The notes under the pieces were generated by a model. That model was not told where the DNA came from. It ran no database searches and was given only the letters and a program-made list of their open reading frames with translations. From NCBI RefSeq assembly GCF_004378355.1, contig NZ_SNUB01000010.1, positions 1 to 64,000 on the forward strand: 64,000 nucleotides of DNA. Direction: 5' to 3'. The stretch comes from Psychromonas algicola. GTDB lineage: Bacteria; Pseudomonadota; Gammaproteobacteria; Enterobacterales; Psychromonadaceae. Positions 52,859 to 62,244 of the stretch are shown here, one piece after another. How positions within the stretch are numbered: position 1 is the stretch's first letter; each line of letters starts with the position of its first letter. The translations under genes and the position numbers were made by a program.

Positions 52859-54296
52859 TGTTGGAGCCTAAAGCAGTTATTGAATTTTCTGCTGTTTCCA
52901 ACCCATCAGGGATTTGTAATTCGCCTGAGATGAGTTTGGGAAGAAGCGTGTCGCGGAGTTTGGTTAAAATTGCTATATTTTCTGAAATAGCATGTATTTG
53001 ATTGTGAATAGGTATAATGAACGATTCAAAATTAACCAAAATATCTTTATTTGGTACAATTAAGTTATGATTTTTTAGAATATCAGTTTTTAAATTAGTA
53101 AACACACTACCATTACCTTGTTGAACTAACTCTTTCCTTACAACCAAAAACAATTGATACAAATATAAATCTGAAAAAATTTCTTTAGTTGGAAAATGTA
53201 ACCAACCATCGTGTATACAAGCATCGGTATCTAAAAACTTAGGTAGACCAGGAGTTGCACTATTGGATAAAATTAATGCCCCTTTTTTTAATAAAGTGGT
53301 TTTTGATAGACCTTCTGGTTTTATAAATTCTTTCGTTTTCTTAATAAAACGTGATTGACTAGCCGTAGCATCACTAATTTTTGTCCAGGGTAAGCCTTTC
53401 GTATCAATGAAGTCTTTTATTGGTCGAGGTGAGCCACCTCTTTTAACAGCAATTTTATCTCCTAACGCCGCAACATCCCACCCTTTAGGAATCCAGCCGT
53501 TGATGCCGATGGATGGATCGTCGGTTAATTCAAATTCACTTGGGAAGTGCTGGTGTGTATTTTTTGTTTGTGATGTTTGCGCTTGTGATTGTTGATTTGA
53601 TGTAACCGATAAATTTTGTGTTAGTTGAGCTTGTAATGTTGGGTTTTGTTGCAATACTTGCAGGCGTAATTTTGCACGTTGCAGCAATGTTTCAGGCCAT
53701 TCATTCGGTAGATTGTCTAGATTAAAGCCAGCTTTAGCTAACGCGTTATCAAACACAGGATCAAAATCAACAAACCAGCTTTTAAATAATGTCTGCGCCA
53801 TTTTTTCAAGCGTTTGGTTGGTTTTTTGGTTGAGTTCGATTTTTTGGTCAAAATCGTTAACCAATTTAGCAATTTGATGTCTGATTTTTAAAGGTGGAGC
53901 TATAACAGGTATTTTTTTCAAATCACCTTGAGTAATTTTAGGTCTTGTAGATCCCGATATATAACTATCAATTTCTGCATGCTGAAGTGCATAACAAATG
54001 TATTGAGTATCTAGATCATCTACTCCTTTTAAAACATGCGCATGGTTATTAACCCAAAACTTTCCTTTTGCGGTAAATGCAATTGGTGTATTTCTTGTTC
54101 TTAAGTTATCCCCGTCCTCTGCTAGTAAAACGAACAATCCATCAAAAACATAACTTTCTACATAATCAGTAATACCAGAAGCTCCATAATAAGGATATAC
54201 GCCAGAGATTCGTTTTGATTTCGTAATAGGCTTTCTTTTTGTATCGTGAATTGTAACTAAATCAACCAAAGGCAATATTGGATACTTATTCTCCAT
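52851..54296 (-). CDS. hsdS: Type I restriction-modification specificity subunit S
   Basis: 481 residues with two target-recognition domains separated by a helical spacer. First TRD (about 1-130) has Y-P-Y-Y-G-A-S-G-I-T-D-Y-V and S-G-S-T-R-P-K-I-T-Q-G-D-L-K-K-I-P-V. The spacer helix L-V-N-D-F-D-Q-K-I-E-L-N is followed by a poly-Gln/Ser linker (S-N-Q-Q-S-Q-A-Q-T-S) and the second TRD (about 265-450: G-D-K-I-A-V-K-R-G-G-S-P-R, then L-S-K-T-T-L-L-K-K-G). The start ATG overlaps the duplicated hsdM tail, mimicking the normal hsdM-hsdS join. Confidence 0.92.
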   Translation of the reverse strand: MENKYPILPLVDLVTIHDTKRKPITKSKRISGVYPYYGASGITDYVESYVFDGLFVLLAEDGDNLRTRNTPIAFTAKGKFWVNNHAHVLKGVDDLDTQYICYALQHAEIDSYISGSTRPKITQGDLKKIPVIAPPLKIRHQIAKLVNDFDQKIELNQKTNQTLEKMAQTLFKSWFVDFDPVFDNALAKAGFNLDNLPNEWPETLLQRAKLRLQVLQQNPTLQAQLTQNLSVTSNQQSQAQTSQTKNTHQHFPSEFELTDDPSIGINGWIPKGWDVAALGDKIAVKRGGSPRPIKDFIDTKGLPWTKISDATASQSRFIKKTKEFIKPEGLSKTTLLKKGALILSNSATPGLPKFLDTDACIHDGWLHFPTKEIFSDLYLYQLFLVVRKELVQQGNGSVFTNLKTDILKNHNLIVPNKDILVNFESFIIPIHNQIHAISENIAILTKLRDTLLPKLISGELQIPDGLETAENSITALGSNNE

Positions 54297-54390
54297 AACC
54301 CAACGCCTCCAAGTTGTTACGGATCGCTTTATCTAGCTCTTCAGCTTGGCTCATTGTTTTGCTTAAGGCTTTTCTATCAAACTTATTCAT
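54286..54390 (-). pseudogene. Duplicated 3' end of hsdM between the nuclease gene and hsdS
   Basis: A 34-codon frame starting at the ATG at 54388-54390 ends M-S-Q-A-E-E-L-D-K-A-I-R-N-N-L-E-A-L-G-Y-G-E. This repeats the C-terminus of HsdM (M-N-Q-A-T-E-L-D-K-A-I-R-K-N-L, ending A-L-G-Y-G-K) at both protein and DNA level: the block at about 54294-54362 aligns with 55451-55520. Its stop overlaps the hsdS start, like an ancestral hsdM-hsdS junction. Not a gene in its own right; a footprint of the insertion that placed the DUF1016 gene here. It might still keep translation coupled into hsdS. Confidence 0.75.
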
Positions 54391-55453
54391 CATTTTCCTT
54401 ACTCGCACTACTGAGCTGTTGCGCTATTTGTGCTTGTACTTGTGCGCGCTCTTTTTGAAGCTCTATGCGTAATTCTTCTTCGGTGGGCAGATGCGCTAAA
54501 TATTTGGCGGCAAAGAGTTGTTTTTGTTCGCTGAGTATGGAGTATTTAACGACTGCTTCGCTTTTTTCACTGCACAGGACTAAGCCAATGGTGGGGTTGT
54601 CGTCTTCACTGATGTATTGATCATCGTAAAGGCGAATGTAGGTATCCATCTGCCCGATGTCTTGGTGTTTTAGTTTGCCAATTTTTAAGTCAATGAGTAA
54701 AAAACATTTGAGTTTAAAATTGTAAAAAACAAGGTCAATGTAAAAGTCTTCATCGTCAAATCGAATACGTTTTTGGCGTTCAACAAACGCAAACCCTTTG
54801 CCTAATTCGAGCAGAAATTGTTGTAGGTTGTTAATAATGCCCTGCTCTAGTTCATTTTCTTGATAGCTTTTATCTTGCAAGTTTAAAAAATCTAAAATAT
54901 ACGGATCACGTAAATAATCTTGCGCCGTTTCTGTTAAGGCTTGGGTGTTGATGGCGGCCTCATTTTCGACTGGCGCTTTGTCTTTACTTGAGATTAGTCG
55001 TTCATAATAAAGCGTACCTATTTGGCGCTCTAATGCTCTCACACTCCAATGTTGTTGTGCTGCTTCTTGCATATACCATAGGCGTGCATTGATGTTATCT
55101 ATTCGAGCGAGCACATTATAATGCGACCAACTTAATTCGAGAGACAGTGTCTCTCGTTTTTCAAACGCGAGGTAAAAACGGCGCATATTACGTAAGTTAG
55201 TAATATCAAACCCTTTACCAAATTCTTGAGTGAGCTGGCTAGACAACATTTTTAATTGTGCTTTACCGTATTGAGCGCGGTTTTTACCCTGTTGTTCGTC
55301 CTCAACAATTAAGTGACCAATTTGCCAATAGGCAATGACCATCGCGCTGTTAACTGTTTGTTTAACTTGCGTTCTAGCTTGTTCAATTATTTGTTTAATG
55401 TCGTTAAGCATGACTTGCGTGCTTATTTCATGAGGTGCTGTTTCATTTGCCAT
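54383..55453 (-). CDS. PDDEXK nuclease-domain protein (DUF1016/YhcG family)
   Basis: 356 residues. The N-terminal DUF1016 helical part (about 10-170) has V-I-A-Y-W-Q-I-G-H-L-I-V-E, F-G-K-G-F-D-I-T-N-L-R-N-M-R-R-F-Y and L-S-W-S-H-Y. The C-terminal PDDEXK domain (about 190-330) has D-P-Y-I-L-D-F-L, R-I-R-F-D-D-E-D-F-Y-I-D-L-V-F-Y-N, and L-I-D-L-K-I-G-K, where D-L-V-F-Y and D-L-K form the catalytic Asp and D-x-K pair. Often found beside type I RM genes; probably an accessory nuclease. It overlaps hsdM by 11 bases. It lies between hsdM and hsdS with a duplicated hsdM tail after it. Confidence 0.85.
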   Translation of the reverse strand: MANETAPHEISTQVMLNDIKQIIEQARTQVKQTVNSAMVIAYWQIGHLIVEDEQQGKNRAQYGKAQLKMLSSQLTQEFGKGFDITNLRNMRRFYLAFEKRETLSLELSWSHYNVLARIDNINARLWYMQEAAQQHWSVRALERQIGTLYYERLISSKDKAPVENEAAINTQALTETAQDYLRDPYILDFLNLQDKSYQENELEQGIINNLQQFLLELGKGFAFVERQKRIRFDDEDFYIDLVFYNFKLKCFLLIDLKIGKLKHQDIGQMDTYIRLYDDQYISEDDNPTIGLVLCSEKSEAVVKYSILSEQKQLFAAKYLAHLPTEEELRIELQKERAQVQAQIAQQLSSASKENDE

Positions 55454-57062
55454 AACCCAATGCCTCCAAGTTTTTACGGATTGCTTTGTCTAGCTCCGTC
55501 GCTTGGTTCATTTGGCTATAAAGGGTTTGGCTGAGTTCGGTCATTTTAGTTTCAAAGGGAATACCATCGTCAATAAGTTCGGCTGCGCCAACATAACGAC
55601 CAGGTGTTAACACATAATCGTTGGCTTTCATATCCGCTAAGGTGGCTGATTTACAGTAACCTGCGATGTCTTGGTATGCGTTGCTTGTTTCTAACTCTTC
55701 ACCGCGCCAAATATGATAAGTCTCGGTGATTTTCGCAATATCGTCGTTAGTGAGTTCTTTTAAGGTACGGTTAACCATCGAGCCCATTTCACGCGCATCA
55801 ATAAATAGCGTTTCACCTTGGCGATCACGACGTTTTAATAAGCCTTTCTCGTCGTTGCCCTTTTTGTCTTTACTGATAAACCATAAACACACGGGAATTT
55901 GTGTGGTGTAAAACAGTTGCCCCGGTAAGGCGATCATACAATCTACTAGATCGTTTTCGATAATTTTCTGGCGAATATCCCCTTCACCGCTAGTATTTGA
56001 ACTCATTGAGCCATTAGCTAATACAAAACCTGCGGTACCATGTTCGCTGAGTTTGGAAATGATATGCATGATCCACGCATAGTTAGCATTGCCTGTTGGC
56101 GGTGTTGGATAACCTTCCCAACGCACATCGTCTACTAATTCGTTATCTGCACGCCATTGTTTTTGGTTGAACGGCGGATTAGCCATAATGTAATCGGCTT
56201 TTAAATCGGGGTGTTGATCTTTAAAAAAGCTATCGCCAGCGACATCACCTAAATTGCCTGAAATACCGCGTACGGCTAAATTCATTTTTGCCAGTTTGTA
56301 AGTCGTGTTGGTGTATTCCTGACCATAAATGGCAATATTTTTTTGGTTACCGTTATGGCTATTCACAAATTTAAGCGATTGCACAAACATACCGCCCGAG
56401 CCACAACATGGGTCGTAAATTTTACCTTGGAACGGTTCAATCATATCGGCAATCAAGGTAACAATAGATTTTGGCGTGTAGAACTCACCACCGCCTTTAC
56501 CTTCAGATGCCGCAAATTTACCTAAGAAGTATTCATAAACGCGTCCGACTATATCTTCTTGACTACGACTGGCACTTTCTTGATTTTCGCTTGTGCCATC
56601 ATTCGCAATGGTGTCGATATTATTAATGGTATCAACGAGCGCAGACAGCTTGCTTGATTCTAACCCTAAGCGAGAAAAGTAGTTATCGGGTAATGCACCA
56701 GCTAACGCTTTGTTATTTTTTTCAACGGCATGTAACGCAGTATCAATTTTGACAGCAATATCATCTTGCTTTGCATTGCTTTGAATAAATGACCAACGGG
56801 CATCTTCAGGTAAATAAAACACATTATCCATGGTGTAAAACTCAACCATATCAATGTATTCAGCACCATGTTCAGTAGTAATGGCATTTTTACGCGCTTC
56901 AAACTTATCGCTGATAAATTTAAGGAAAATAAGACTTAATACTATGTGTTTGTATTCTGCTGATTCAACGCTACCACGCAGTTTGTTAGCCGCATCCCAA
57001 AGTGATTCTTCAAAACCGATGTTAGACTTTTTACTTTCGGTGCTTTTTTTTGCCGTTGCCAT
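55443..57062 (-). CDS. hsdM: Type I restriction-modification N6-adenine methyltransferase subunit M
   Basis: 539 residues. HsdM N-terminal domain (S-L-W-D-A-A-N-K-L-R-G-S near 18). SAM site: E-F-Y-T-P-K-S-I-V near residue 200, and D-P-C-C-G-S-G-G-M-F near 220. Catalytic motif N-P-P-F near 300 (ANPPFNQ). It methylates adenine at sites chosen by HsdS, and is part of the restriction complex. First gene of the operon, 109 bases from the tRNA-derived repeats. The C-terminal tail (E-L-D-K-A-I-R-K-N-L-E-A-L-G-Y-G-K) is copied upstream of hsdS. Confidence 0.93.
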   Translation of the reverse strand: MATAKKSTESKKSNIGFEESLWDAANKLRGSVESAEYKHIVLSLIFLKFISDKFEARKNAITTEHGAEYIDMVEFYTMDNVFYLPEDARWSFIQSNAKQDDIAVKIDTALHAVEKNNKALAGALPDNYFSRLGLESSKLSALVDTINNIDTIANDGTSENQESASRSQEDIVGRVYEYFLGKFAASEGKGGGEFYTPKSIVTLIADMIEPFQGKIYDPCCGSGGMFVQSLKFVNSHNGNQKNIAIYGQEYTNTTYKLAKMNLAVRGISGNLGDVAGDSFFKDQHPDLKADYIMANPPFNQKQWRADNELVDDVRWEGYPTPPTGNANYAWIMHIISKLSEHGTAGFVLANGSMSSNTSGEGDIRQKIIENDLVDCMIALPGQLFYTTQIPVCLWFISKDKKGNDEKGLLKRRDRQGETLFIDAREMGSMVNRTLKELTNDDIAKITETYHIWRGEELETSNAYQDIAGYCKSATLADMKANDYVLTPGRYVGAAELIDDGIPFETKMTELSQTLYSQMNQATELDKAIRKNLEALGYGK

Positions 57063-57171
57063 GAAGTTCTCTTATTGATGAAATTGAATAAAATAATAAT
57101 GTAAGTAACTATATCAAATGATGATGATTTTATTGAGTTTAAAATCATTTTTTTACTGATTGTTTTTAATG

Positions 57172-57336
57172 TGGTCGAAGATAAACGGAGTAGCGAAAAA
57201 GCGAAGCTTTATATATGAGCAATGTGTTCAAGCGACAGCTTTGTTTCTGAACGATCTTTTCCGCGAACCTCTGCCCCTCTGGTCCAACTCTTACAAAAAA
57301 CACTGGAGATGCGCTACCAAGCTGCGCTAATCATCG
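57172..57336 (-). pseudogene. tRNA-Pro-derived pseudogene B
   Basis: On the minus strand the 5' part CGATGATTAGCGCAGCTTGG is nearly identical to the tRNA-Pro start. The anticodon loop is replaced by a longer insert (CCAGTG...GTTGG) so no anticodon is left, and a second insert splits the T-loop, ending at ACCA (57172-57175). This copy's T-loop insert is about 34 bases longer than in copy A. Acceptor pairing is broken. Not a working tRNA. Confidence 0.75.
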
Positions 57337-57386
57337 AGTATTTTTATTTGTATTTTAGAATCAAGGGGCAGAGGTTCTCTAAAACG

Positions 57387-57421
57387 AAAAAATCCGCTTA
57401 ACTCTAACAGCTAAGCGGATT
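57387..57421 (-). terminator. Duplicated tRNA-operon terminator
   Basis: The hairpin aatccgctta / taagcggatt followed (minus strand) by a T-run is identical to the one at 57612-57646. It follows pseudogene copy A. Part of the duplicated tRNA unit. Confidence 0.8.
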
Positions 57422-57430
57422 ATTCAAATG

Positions 57431-57561
57431 TGGTCGGTTATAGACGGAGCGAAAAAGCGACAGCTTTGTGTCTGAACGATCTTTTCCGCGAACCTCTGCC
57501 CCTCTGGTCCAACTCTTACAAAAAACACTGGAGATGCGCTACCAAGCTGCGTTAATCATCG
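57431..57561 (-). pseudogene. tRNA-Pro-derived pseudogene A
   Basis: Same structure as copy B: intact D-arm region (G-C-G-C-A-G-C-T-T-G-G-T-A-G), anticodon arm replaced by an insert, a 40-odd base insertion at the T-loop, and the normal 3' end CCGACCA. It lies one tandem unit after the intact tRNA-Pro and is followed by an exact copy of the operon terminator. The acceptor stem has two mismatches. Confidence 0.75.
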
Positions 57562-57611
57562 AGTATTTTTATTTGTATTTTAGAATCAAGGGGCAGAGGT
57601 TCTCTAAAACG

Positions 57612-57646
57612 AAAAAATCCGCTTAACTCTAACAGCTAAGCGGATT
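57612..57646 (-). terminator. Terminator of the tRNA operon
   Basis: aatccgctta (57616-57625) pairs with taagcggatt (57637-57646), followed on the minus strand by a T-run. It lies 10 bases after the last intact tRNA-Pro. Confidence 0.85.
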
Positions 57647-57655
57647 ATTCAAATG

Positions 57656-57732
<77 letters not shown>

Positions 57733-57767
57733 AGTTGTAATTTACAGTTTACTTCTGTTTGTTTAAA

Positions 57768-57852
57768 TGGTGCGGAAAGAGAGACTTGAACTCTCACATC
57801 TTACGATACTAGAACCTAAATCTAGCGCGTCTACCAATTCCGCCACTTCCGC
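57768..57852 (-). tRNA. tRNA-Leu (anticodon TAG)
   Basis: 85 bases, with CCA, G-C-G-G-A-A-G acceptor, and a long variable arm (class II). Anticodon stem CTAGA/TCTAG, loop TTTAGGT, anticodon TAG. Confidence 0.95.
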
Positions 57853-57889
57853 AACTACTTAAACAGGTCAAACTTAAGATTTAAAAAGA

Positions 57890-57966
57890 TGGGGCGAATG
57901 ACGGGGTTTGAACCCGCGACAACCGGAATCACAATCCGGGGCTCTACCAACTGAGCTACATCCGCC
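57890..57966 (-). tRNA. tRNA-His (anticodon GTG)
   Basis: 77 bases including the extra 5' G (G-1) opposite C73, as required for His. Anticodon stem CCGGA/TCCGG, loop TTGTGAT, anticodon GTG, CCA encoded. Confidence 0.95.
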
Positions 57967-57983
57967 ACTAAACTTTTTAAAAA

Positions 57984-58060
57984 TGGTACGCCCTACAGGA
58001 TTCGAACCTGTGGCCTACGGCTTAGAAGGCCGTTGCTCTATCCAGCTGAGCTAAGGGCGC
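57984..58060 (-). tRNA. tRNA-Arg (anticodon TCT)
   Basis: 77 bases with CCA. Acceptor GCGCCCT/AGGGCGT. Anticodon stem ACGGC/GCCGT, loop CTTCTAA, anticodon TCT. Confidence 0.95.
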
Positions 58061-58120
58061 AAAAGCAGGATTAATAACTTATAACTATTTGCTGTCTAAT
58101 TACTAACAACAAATAAAATG

Positions 58121-58197
<77 letters not shown>

Positions 58198-58221
58198 AAA
58201 TTTTTGTTTGTGCTTTAGGAT

Positions 58222-58295
58222 CAAGGGTCAGAACCCTCTGGTCCAACTCTCTTCCAAAACACTGGAGATGCGCTACCAAGCTGCGCTAATCACCG
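58222..58295 (-). pseudogene. tRNA-Pro-derived pseudogene C, promoter-proximal
   Basis: Minus strand starts CGGTGATTAGCGCAGCTTGG, as in the real tRNA-Pro. The anticodon loop carries an insert of the same kind as copies A and B (CCAGTGTTTT, then GTTGG), and the 3' half is lost after A-C-C-A-G-A-G-G-G. Its boundary is approximate. A TATACT hexamer (58303-58308) lies just upstream and may be the operon's -10 box, so this relic would be the first thing transcribed. Confidence 0.65.
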
Positions 58296-58587
58296 AGCAT
58301 TTAGTATATAGCACTTTTACTGTGTTATTTACTAAAATGTTAATAGGCGAAATGTTTAATGCTTATCAACGAGGCGAGATATTACTGAGTTGCTCTGTTA
58401 TCGTCAAACTTTATTTACATATAATGTGTTAGCTGCTGAATAATTAGTCGCATTGTCTAATATTACTTCAAGCGATTGGAGTATTTTTGGAATATAACCA
58501 GTTTTTAACTCACAATAGATTTATTATATAGTACTATGCCCTTTTATTAGAACAGATACTTACCAATTCAAATGGAGCAAATTTTCC

Positions 58588-59550
58588 ATGGCTAACCCAG
58601 ATAAAAATCAAGATAGTTCTTTTTCTTTACTTAATATCATCATTATTCTAATTGCTGTTATAACAGTTGGTTATATTGCTTATACTTATTTCAATCCTCA
58701 GGTGGATGGAAAAAACACTCGAACAGATTACTTCGACAACTTACTTGGCGACACGCCTGAAGTTGTCACTCAAGAAGTGCCTGATACAACAACGACTGAG
58801 GCGAGCCCCCTTGTTGTCGAAGAAGATAAACCTATAACTTTTTTCAATGATCAAAGCACCAATACGGATGTAGCACCAGAAGTCGTTGTAGATGAAAACT
58901 CTGAAAAATTAACGCCAGTATTATTAATTGATACCACTGAAGACATTGAAGATAATGACACTGATGTATTACAAGCTTCTGACCAACGTATCTATTCTAC
59001 TCTTGCAGAATTTAGCCAACAAACGGCAGCTGTAAGAGCTTTATTGCATGATGATATGCTTAGAAACACGGTTGTGTTTGTTGAGAACTTTAGTAAAGGT
59101 TATTTTATTTCAAAATTTAGCCCTATGACGGCACCTGAGAAAAAATTTAGTGCGCGCCGCCAAGGCCGCAACCTGATTATTGATCCTCGTAGTTACCAAC
59201 GTTATGACGACTATGCTGACTATATTTATTCAGTAGATAGTAAAGCGTTTGTTCAATACTACTTAAGCTTAAAACCTTCTATTGATGACTTTTATGCTGA
59301 AATAGCTCGCCCCAATACAACTTTTGATGATGCGCTAGATAAAGCAATTGCAGTCGTAATGGCGACGCCAGTTATCTATAAAGAAATTGAAGTGAACTCC
59401 CCTTCTGTTATGTACCTTTATAATGATCCAGCATTAGAAAACTTAAATGACGCACAGAAGTTATTGTTAAGAATGGGGCCACAAAATTTAGCAAAAATAA
59501 AACATAAGCTAAGAAGTATTCAAGCTGAGTTGGCGATTGCAAAAAACTAG
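58588..59550 (+). CDS. DUF3014 domain protein, membrane anchored
   Basis: 320 residues. One N-terminal helix (about 14-34) and an acidic, low-complexity linker (about 45-130) hold a C-terminal soluble domain (about 140-315) outside the membrane. Its L-L-H-D-D-M-L-R-N-T-V-V-F-V-E-N, R-S-Y-Q-R-Y-D-D-Y-A and P-S-V-M-Y-L-Y-N-D-P-A-L-E-N-L strings are typical of DUF3014. Function unknown; periplasmic side likely. Single gene followed by a terminator. Confidence 0.85.
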   Translation: MANPDKNQDSSFSLLNIIIILIAVITVGYIAYTYFNPQVDGKNTRTDYFDNLLGDTPEVVTQEVPDTTTTEASPLVVEEDKPITFFNDQSTNTDVAPEVVVDENSEKLTPVLLIDTTEDIEDNDTDVLQASDQRIYSTLAEFSQQTAAVRALLHDDMLRNTVVFVENFSKGYFISKFSPMTAPEKKFSARRQGRNLIIDPRSYQRYDDYADYIYSVDSKAFVQYYLSLKPSIDDFYAEIARPNTTFDDALDKAIAVVMATPVIYKEIEVNSPSVMYLYNDPALENLNDAQKLLLRMGPQNLAKIKHKLRSIQAELAIAKN

Positions 59551-59576
59551 TCCTTTTAATTATCATCCTTCCTATT

Positions 59577-59614
59577 AGCCACTTACCGTTATTAGCAATA
59601 AGTGGCTTTTTTTA
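59577..59614 (+). terminator. Rho-independent terminator
   Basis: agccactta (59577-59585) pairs with taagtggct (59599-59607), followed by a T-run. It lies 27 bases after the DUF3014 gene. Confidence 0.85.
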
Positions 59615-59699
59615 CTTTCCAATCAATATCTAACTAAAAGCAGTTATTTTAAAATGACTTATACTGATCCTTTTGTTACGTATTTAAGGTTGTCAGAAA

Positions 59700-60326
59700 G
59701 TGCATGTAAAGTTAATACCACTGGTTTTCATATTATTCATAAATACGAACGCGTTAGCGCTTTCACTTGAGTTAGCATTAGGCGAGACCGAACAAGCACC
59801 TCTGATTGCTGGAAACAGTGGGGAAAAAGTCACAGAGAACACATTTACCTTTAAAGCGTCTTATGAGTTTCATCCTACTTGGAATATTGAAACGGCTTAT
59901 GAATATTATGCACAAGGAGCTGACACTTACCTTACCGACTCAGAAGGAATTATTAATGAGGCAGTCACCTCTTCTGCTATTTTTTTAGGGTTAAGGAAAA
60001 GCTATATACTCACGGATCGTTTTGCGGTTAATGTTCGCTTAGGTTATTCCACTTGGAATATTAATTACGATATTGAATTTGAAGATCATGCGGCAGATTT
60101 TTCTTACGCAGATAGTGGAAGTACTTTGTATTGGGGATTAGGCGCAGAATTTTATTTCACTCCACGGTTTTATATCACTGCAGGTTATACTCAATTAACC
60201 ATGGAAATACGACAGCCAGAGGAAAGCATTCAAAGTGACAATATAAGTAATTTAGTGTTAAACGTGGACAGTGATAGAGAGAATGAAATTGGCAACCTGT
60301 CTTTTGGAATCGGTTATATTTTCTAA
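59700..60326 (+). CDS. Small outer-membrane beta-barrel protein, GTG start
   Basis: 208 residues. The GTG at 59700 gives a signal peptide (V-K-L-I-P-L-V-F-I-L-F-I-N, cleaved after A-L-A); the ATG one base over is out of frame. The mature part shows eight or so amphipathic strands (T-F-T-F-K-A-S-Y-E-F, F-A-V-N-V-R-L-G-Y, Y-I-T-A-G-Y-T-Q-L) and ends in F-G-I-G-Y-I-F, with the C-terminal Phe of OmpA/OmpW-like barrels. Function unknown. Confidence 0.75.
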   Translation: MHVKLIPLVFILFINTNALALSLELALGETEQAPLIAGNSGEKVTENTFTFKASYEFHPTWNIETAYEYYAQGADTYLTDSEGIINEAVTSSAIFLGLRKSYILTDRFAVNVRLGYSTWNINYDIEFEDHAADFSYADSGSTLYWGLGAEFYFTPRFYITAGYTQLTMEIRQPEESIQSDNISNLVLNVDSDRENEIGNLSFGIGYIF

Positions 60327-60337
60327 CCTGTTTATTG

Positions 60338-60369
60338 AAAAAAGCCCATTAACATAGCAGTCATGGGCT
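60338..60369 (-). terminator. Terminator of the sugar phosphorylase gene
   Basis: On the minus strand AGCCCAT (60363-60369) pairs with ATGGGCT (60343-60349), then a T-run. It may also act for the barrel gene on the other strand. Confidence 0.8.
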
Positions 60370-60391
60370 AATAATTACGCTAAGTAGTTAA

Positions 60392-62164
60392 TTATTCAAT
60401 AATTCTATTGGTTAGCCATAATGTTTGATACGGTTTCATCATGATCGTTTCTTGATGCATTTCTAATTCAACACCTTCAATTAATTCAAACCAGTTATCC
60501 GTCATCACTAAGTTAAGATCGTTAATGGATAATTCCATGTCCTGATCGGTAATATTACTGACACAGAAAATACTTTGTTGTCTATCTTGACTTTGTCTCC
60601 AGAAACCGAAGAGTTGTAAACCTAAATGAAGCGTAAACTGTGTTGCATTGGGATGAAATGCGGGTTGTTTAATACGTAATTCAAGTAACTCTTTCAAGGA
60701 TGCTAAAACGATAGCATGGTGATCTTTTGGTTTACCAAGATGTTTTTGTAGTTCATCGTAATCCCAACGATGACGATTGATAGAGCGATTTTGTTGCGTA
60801 TTCGCCACCTTGTCATAGTCATTTTGCGTTCCAAGTAAACTATGAATATAAACACCTGGAATACCTTCTAAACCAAACATAATGGCATGAGCACAAATAA
60901 ATCGTTGTAATCCTAACTCGTCTTTTCCGCGTGTTGTCCCCTGCAATGCATCAAACAAGGCAATATTAATTTCATAGGCTTTTTGCTGACCTAATTCAGT
61001 ATTACGCCATGACACTTTACCGCCGAAGGTTTGCATTGTTTCAACTAAGGTTGTTAATTCGTAATCGTTTAATAAGCCTTCCGCAGGTCTTAAGCCAATA
61101 CCATCATGCGAAGCAATAAAGTTAAAATAAGTGGTGCCGTTTTGTGAAGGAGGCATACTCATTAACCAACGTTTAAGATACAAACAATCTCCGGTTACCA
61201 AAGTATTAATTAATAATGGTGGTAATGAGAAATTATAAATAGCGTGAGCTTCGTTGGCATTACCTAAATAAGTCAAATTTTGAGAATTAGGAATATTGGT
61301 TTCGGTAATGATAATCGCGTCGGACTGTGCATGCTCAATAAGGGTTCTTAATAAACGTACTACTTCATGGGTCTCAGGCAAATTAATTGAGCTGCTATTT
61401 AGCTTTTTCCAAAGGAAAGCAACGGCATCAAAACGAAATATTTTTACCCCCATATCCAAGTACAAACGAATAATAGACACAAAGCTTTTTAATACTTCTG
61501 GATTTCTAAAATCAAAATCCACCTGATCATGACTAAAAGTACACCAAACGTGTTGTTTACCTTTACCGGTTTCAGTTTCTCTCAACAGATCTGACGTTCT
61601 TGGTCTTACTACTTCTGATAAATCATCTTCTGGTGAAGCGGTATAGAAAAAGTCGTGTCCAGGTCCTTCTCCGCGGATAAAGTTTTCAAACCAAGCACTT
61701 CGACTTGAACAATGGTTGATAACAAGATCTGACATTAAACGACGACTCGATGCGATTTCTTTTATTTCATCCCAACCGCCTAATGACTCATTCACACTTG
61801 AATAATCAATAACAGAAAAACCATCATCGGAACTGTAAGGGAAAAATGGCAAGATATGTACGCTATTCACACTTTTTTGAAGGTACTGATTCATAAAGTG
61901 CTGTAGTGTCACTAATGGTTTTTCATCGGCTTTTACAATACTGTCACCATAGGTGATCATTACAACATCTTTTTGTGTCCAATGGTTTTTGTGAGGCGCA
62001 GGAGATTGACAACTTTCCTCAATACGCATTAATGCTATCAACTCATCACTAAGCAGGTCAGAATTTGTCGATAACTCAACTTCGTTGTAAATGAAGTTGA
62101 GTTGCTGCATTACTTTATTTTTTAACACTAAAAAATCACTACTTCCGGCATTCAGATCTGTCAT
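60392..62164 (-). CDS. GH13_18-type sugar phosphorylase, likely glucosylglycerate phosphorylase
   Basis: Start taken at ATG 62162-62164, which has a strong AGGGGG site 6 bases upstream; an earlier in-frame start exists at 62197. 590 residues of a GH13 barrel: D-L-V-I-N-H-C-S near residue 145, nucleophile Asp in F-R-F-D-A-V-A-F near 240, acid/base Glu in I-I-T-E-T-N near 280, and H-D-G-I-G. This is the sucrose-phosphorylase subgroup. Next to GpgS and a phosphoglycerate-glycoside phosphatase the expected substrate is glucosylglycerate, split with phosphate to glucose-1-phosphate and glycerate. Confidence 0.82.
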   Translation of the reverse strand: MTDLNAGSSDFLVLKNKVMQQLNFIYNEVELSTNSDLLSDELIALMRIEESCQSPAPHKNHWTQKDVVMITYGDSIVKADEKPLVTLQHFMNQYLQKSVNSVHILPFFPYSSDDGFSVIDYSSVNESLGGWDEIKEIASSRRLMSDLVINHCSSRSAWFENFIRGEGPGHDFFYTASPEDDLSEVVRPRTSDLLRETETGKGKQHVWCTFSHDQVDFDFRNPEVLKSFVSIIRLYLDMGVKIFRFDAVAFLWKKLNSSSINLPETHEVVRLLRTLIEHAQSDAIIITETNIPNSQNLTYLGNANEAHAIYNFSLPPLLINTLVTGDCLYLKRWLMSMPPSQNGTTYFNFIASHDGIGLRPAEGLLNDYELTTLVETMQTFGGKVSWRNTELGQQKAYEINIALFDALQGTTRGKDELGLQRFICAHAIMFGLEGIPGVYIHSLLGTQNDYDKVANTQQNRSINRHRWDYDELQKHLGKPKDHHAIVLASLKELLELRIKQPAFHPNATQFTLHLGLQLFGFWRQSQDRQQSIFCVSNITDQDMELSINDLNLVMTDNWFELIEGVELEMHQETIMMKPYQTLWLTNRIIE

Positions 62165-62244
62165 AAGATCCCCCTTTTGATTATTTTTTATCGACAAAAT
62201 ATGACATCAATTAATTGAATTTATTTACCTCAATGTAAAACCAA

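Noticed and set aside
54286-54390. Independent 34-aa gene before hsdS
   Set aside because: Its sequence is a copy of the hsdM 3' end in the same frame, so it is listed as a duplication remnant.
57172-57561. Two extra functional tRNA genes
   Set aside because: The anticodon loop is replaced by a long insert, the T-loop is split and acceptor pairing is broken.
58208-58432. 74-aa plus-strand reading frame
   Set aside because: It runs antisense across tRNA-derived pseudogene C and has no family resemblance or RBS.
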